Assembly (NCBI RefSeq): GCF_030272615.1
Contig: NC_081410.1
Span: 574,071,241 to 574,135,240 of the forward strand
Length of the DNA: 64,000 nt
Source: Cryptomeria japonica
Lineage: Eukaryota; Streptophyta; Pinopsida; Cupressales; Cupressaceae
Direction: 5' to 3'
This document shows positions 59,478 through 64,000 of the stretch, piece after piece. A model generated the notes under the pieces. That model was not told the DNA's origin, searched no databases, and saw nothing but the letters and a program-made list of their open reading frames with translations. Within the stretch, counting starts at the first letter, position 1. Each line of letters begins with the position of its first letter. The translations under genes were made by a program, and so were the position numbers.

Positions 59478-62310
59478 ATGCTTGTTGAAACAAGGTCAAA
59501 GTCAAATAAATTGCAAGAGTCCACATATCAAGCCACAACTTCTCTAATGGATGATGTACCAAATACACAAATTCAACATTATCATACCCAACCACTTGAT
59601 TCTAATGTGGGTTTTCCAAGGAATACATTACCACAATATGGGATGGTACAATTAGGACCACCATCATACTATGAACCCATATTTGTGCCAATAAAACTAG
59701 GTTTTGGAAGTGTACCAGCAACACCATCAGGGATTATACCATTTGACACCAACCAATTAAACCATAAACATGTTCACCAAACATCAACTTCATATGATAA
59801 ACCAAATATTTTACAAGGATTTAGATCAACTATAGACCTTCAACAAGAAATGGATCCAAATGATTAAGCAGATTCAGAATCCCCTATAGATTTTGATATG
59901 GTTGCTAATAATTCCAAAATCTGTGGAAAGATGGATAAATTCATGAGTAAGATGTTCAAGAGGAATCCCATGAAATATTTAAGCATGATTAAAGAAAAGT
60001 TTGTCTCAACATCAGAGCCTCAAGTAAATGTCGAATTGCAACATGAGACAAACAATCCCTTAAATTTCGAGCCTCTTTAAAATGAAATTAATTCACAATA
60101 AGAGGCTCCAACTACATTACTTGAAAAATGTGTATTCAAGACCTTATGTTTGGACATTCCTCCAAAAGCAATGTTTGAAACTGTGAATAATCTATTGTTC
60201 AATACAACACCATTTGTGAAAAGATCAAATGGTAATAACAAACAACTTTGGCAACTTCAGTATAACAAAAAGCATATCAAAATCCTCAAGTCAATTCACA
60301 ACTAGAGATGCAACAACATTTTACCATGGGGATGCCACATATTCTCGATGTTCAAACCACTCTAGTATCACATCAAAATTTGCTTATGTGTAAACAAGTT
60401 CTGCACATGTGACAACTTATGCACAAATGGCCCAAAATTTGTCGTTAGGGCTTTCTATTATGGCTACTCATTGAACAAATAATAATGCATTGACACAACA
60501 CACATTACAACTACAAATTAGTTTGCAATAGGCTCCTTCGAATGTGCAAACAAATCAAGTGCAATAAAAACTTCATATTAAACAACACACAATGACACCT
60601 TCTATGGTGCCTCAAGTTAATGTGAACTTGCAACAACAACAATTTGAACATTCCTCACAATAGGTTAATATGACTGTATTACCGCACATAAAAGTTAAAA
60701 AGAAGAAAGAGCCCAATGTTCATATGCACAATTTATTGAAATTATTTGGATATGTACCAAATCAATAAGTTTCAATGCAAAATCAATAAATCCTAATTCA
60801 GTATCAACATCCTCAATATTAGAATCAACAAAATTAGATATAAGGACAAAATAATCATTATGTGCCTCAACAACAATAACAACAACAAGAGAATGTCTAT
60901 TATCAACCAATGACACAATTTCAACAACTGATTTAGCCTACAAGATAGTATCAACATCAAGTACAAATGGCAATCCCATCTCAACAAGCATAATCAAACA
61001 ATTAGTATTAAAACATGATGATGCTGCAACAACAAGAGCAATACCAAAATGTATATGTTCCTGAGACTCCAAAGACGGCCATTTCAGAGCATCAAAACCC
61101 ATTTGGAGGCACTGTGTATTGACAAAGAGGACATGCAGGAATGAATGATGAACCTCCAAAACCTTCTGAATATGACGTGATAATGCAAAAAATAAAGAAA
61201 TTGCAACAACAAGTTGAGTCTTTTCAAATCAAAGGGACTAAAAAGTTATATACACAACAAGTTTTATGTCCCAATCCATTTGATAAGAGTTTGTACATGA
61301 ATCCCTTCACTCAATATTTTGAAGCACCAAATTTTGAGAAGTACAAGGGAAGAGGAAATCCTAAAGATAACATTTGATCCTTTTATTCATCATGCACAAA
61401 AGTTAATTATGATGACACGTATCTTATGCACCTCTTTCCTTGAAGTCTCGTAGGACAAGCCATGGAATGGTATGCTCATTTGCCTGGCAATATAAAATCT
61501 TGGAATGAGTTGGCCGAGAAATTCATTTGTCACTTTGCCTTTAACATTGATAATGACACCACAATATCAAATTTATGTGAGACAAAACAAAAAATTAGAG
61601 AACCTTTCATCAATTTATTGCAAAGATGGCGAAGCCTAGTTAGCCAACATCCTCTTGACATTCCTGAAGAGCAATAGGTTAATTTGTTTATTAAAAATAT
61701 GGTGCTAGAAATGATGTATGAGCTGAAGCTTAAAAGTCCTTGTACAATTGAAAAGATCATTAAAAATGAATAAATATCAAGAATGGTCTTGTATCAAAAG
61801 GAATCATCAAAATAAAAAAAGATAACAACAATTCAAGCAAATCAAGTGACAAGAACAAATTTTGGTCCAGAAATAAGAATATCACGAATGGCAAAGCTGT
61901 AGATGCAAGGACACTCGATAAAAACAAACCAAATATTAGTATTAAAGGGTCGCCTGTTAAAAACACTAAGACCCCTAACCAGTCTTAACAACCAAATTAT
62001 ATGAGTAACATGGTTCAACAACAAGTCCAACCACAAGGTCAATAACGTAGGCCTTTTAGATCAAGGGATGCACCTCGTTGAAAATTCACACCATTGGGAG
62101 AACCTATTGAGTCAGTATTGAAGTAATTAATTCAAGAAAATTTCATCAAGTTTCTAGAGATAAAAGAGGAATCACTAGTGAAACTAAATTGGTGGAATGC
62201 TAATGCTTATTGTGAGTATCATTTCTTTAAAGGGCATAAAACTACCTCATATTTTTAGTTAAAGCACTTTATCCAAGATTTGCTCGATTAGGGTGTAATT
62301 GAAGTTGATC
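59478..62310 (+). pseudogene. Gypsy gag with a Gln-rich N-terminal half
   Basis: Begins MLVETRSKSNK, as gags of this group often do. It passes through a long Gln/Asn-rich region (60080-61130), where many expected CAA/CAG codons are TAA/TAG, then the conserved gag core: FEKYKGRGNPKDNI, YDDTYLMHLFP, GQAMEWYAHLPGNIKSWNELAEKF and LLQRWRSLVSQHP (61300-61660). A Cys-x2-His...Gly-His knuckle-like motif (YCEYHFFKGHKTTSYF) lies at about 62205-62260. It would form the particle core; it is not translatable as it stands. Confidence 0.85.
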
Positions 62311-62819
62311 CTCCCATTGAGACTTCTAACACTGATCACACTATTTTCAAAATTCCCTTACTTCATCATGACAAGGGAAAAGCCTCCTCTTCAAATTTGA
62401 ACCCAAAAGGCAACACCAATTATACTAGTGTGTCCCATAGTTACACTATCAATTGCTTTAGTGCATCAGATAATTATGTTTCAACCTTAAGGATTAAAGA
62501 AAAAAGATTCTCCATGTGTAGTGGCCACCCATAAATCCAAAATTGTGTTGAAAGGATCCCCTCCTAACCATGCTCCTAACCCTCCCAAGCTAGTGACTAA
62601 AAGTCAATAATCCTCCTTGATCATCTTAGGAAAACATCCACACAAATCTTAATCCTTGAATTACTGAGAATGTCTCCCATGCACAAAGATGTCCTAGATA
62701 AAGCTTTGAAATAGTCTACTATGCCTATTGATATTGATGTTGACCTGTTTTAGGACAAGATATGGCATCTTTCTGCATCTCAACACATTGCCTTTACAAA
62801 TAATGACATCCCTCATAAT

Positions 62820-63480
62820 AAGCCACACCATAATGATCCCTTTTACCTAGAAGTGTTTGTTCATGATTGCAAAATTAGACGAATATTGTTAGACAGTGGA
62901 GTGAGCTTAAATATTTATACTTTGAGAGTCATCATTGCTCTCAGTTTTGCTAAAAGTGATATAGATCCTTTTAGGAGGATCACAATAAAAGCTTATGATG
63001 ATGTTGAATGTCTTTCCAAGGGAGTAATCACTTTTCTTATCAAAGTTGGTTCAGTTACAATAAACACTTTGCTATAGGTGTTAGATTTACATCTCCCCTA
63101 TAACATGATCCTTGGCCACCCTTGGATTCATGCGATGAAAGAAGTCCCTTCTATTTACCATTAATGTCTAAAGTATTCATACAATGGGCTTGAGATAACA
63201 ATTCCAGGAGATCTTGATCCTTTCCAATTTTGTGCCAACCTGAAGGTTACTCTTGAGCACCAAGTGCTAGTCAACAAAGAAACACCCTCTTTTGGCTCCT
63301 CTAAATATGTGGATCCTCAAGAATTGTTGGAATCAGTTATAGGAAAGATGAAAATCCAAGATCAAGGGTGTGGAGAATATTCTATGGACCAATCATTTCT
63401 CATTGGTAAGCTACCCGTCTCTCTGAAATCACATGGAAAACCACATCTTTTGCACAAAGAAACCAAAACTGTCATCTAGT
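62820..63480 (+). pseudogene. Gypsy aspartic protease (retropepsin) and linker
   Basis: Reads FVHDCKIRRILLDSGVSLNI, with the active-site LDSG intact, then ITIKAYDDVE, GVITFLIKVGSVT and, past a TAG at 63076, VLDLHLPYNMILGHPWIH, the standard protease end. The following YQCLKY-like sequence (with a TAA for Gln) and a linker to about 63480 lead toward the reverse transcriptase. It matures the Gag-Pol polyprotein in a living element. Confidence 0.85.
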
Positions 63481-64000
63481 ATCAACCTCCCACTACATTT
63501 GCAAACTAGGGAGAATTGAACAAAGAAACTCTTGATACAATGTGTCAAATTGGCTATACAAAGATGAAGCAGACATAGCAACTATCTGGTTGCCTATGAA
63601 ACAATATGGCAAAGGTTTTACCATAATGCAAAAAAAAAGGATATGATGGACATAGTGGTTTAGGTCCAAATAAACATGGAATAATTGATCCCATCATCCC
63701 TGAGATGAGACAAAACTTTGGGGTTAGGATTTGTACCATTTTGAACTGAAACCTCATCTACCAAAGTGACTTCGTGTGAAAAAGGGCATGATTTAGACGA
63801 TGAAACAACACTTGAGGACCCCCACCCTAAAATCGATTCCAATGAATGAGAGTGGAAATATTATTCATCTATCTCATATGCCTTAGACAATGTCTTCAAT
63901 GATCCTTATGAATTACCCATGGAAGACAAACATGAAAACATTCTCTTGCTTGTCAAAACCTATGGACTTAAGCTTGGATAGAAACATTTTGGGATCCTGG
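63481..64000 (+). other. Gypsy linker before the reverse transcriptase
   Basis: Decayed coding sequence with stops in each plus frame. No reverse transcriptase motif is reached before the window ends. Minus-strand frames here are shadows. Confidence 0.45.

Larger units (their letters stand above)
59478..64000 (+). mobile_element. Ty3/Gypsy retrotransposon, gag and protease part, cut by window end
   Basis: The plus strand carries a Gypsy gag (from 59478), a Cys/His region near 62200, and an aspartic protease (62820-63130). The reverse transcriptase would follow beyond 64000. Frames change at least twice and in-frame TAA or TAG codons are frequent. The left LTR is not identified. The Copia insertion lies in what I take to be its leader. 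Confidence 0.85.

Overview
This is AT-rich plant nuclear DNA that looks like intergenic sequence from a very large, repeat-filled genome, probably a gymnosperm. That is an inference from the density of old, broken retroelements, the long LTRs and the style of the LINE, Copia and Gypsy remnants; no species marker is present. I found no intact host gene, no tRNA or rRNA gene and no CRISPR array.

Left part (1-32740): mostly degraded sequence. It holds a possible host exon end at the very start, a 262-bp direct duplication, a purine-rich (GA/GGA/GATA) tract of about 1.15 kb, and a leucine-rich-repeat receptor-like pseudogene whose N-terminal segment is triplicated in frame. It also holds a perfect 52-bp hairpin, a 30-bp minisatellite, a 5'-truncated LINE bounded by a 15-bp target-site duplication (12908-14588), a second LINE 3' end on the minus strand (18796-20930) and a faint Gypsy retropepsin remnant.

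Right part (32741-64000): a stack of nested transposons whose order can be read from target-site duplications (TSDs). A solo LTR (32741-34072, TSD CATCT) lies to the left. A Copia element of the long-gag, Sirevirus-like kind runs from 35256 to 58080 between two CTTAA copies. Its 5' LTR is split at 35731/49695 by an insertion of about 13.96 kb, flanked by a shared 10-bp string (TGGAAACCAG). The uninterrupted 3' LTR shows the empty site. To the right lies the gag-protease part of a Gypsy element, cut by the window end before its reverse transcriptase; the Copia element probably landed in that Gypsy's leader.

The 14-kb insertion is the most interesting object. It carries an hAT-superfamily transposase with a BED-like finger and a C-terminal dimerisation segment, a probable TATA box and 5' intron. 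It also holds a protein-coding relic of about 1,360 codons on the opposite strand with a G-patch motif and long coiled coil, two further unknown ORFs (about 220 and 170 codons), a five-unit tandem array between the divergent genes, and a TTCGCC motif scattered in both ends. I read it as one giant multi-gene hAT element, now dead. All coding units carry stops and frameshifts, and many of the stops sit where Gln, Arg or Trp codons are expected, as cytosine-deamination decay would produce.
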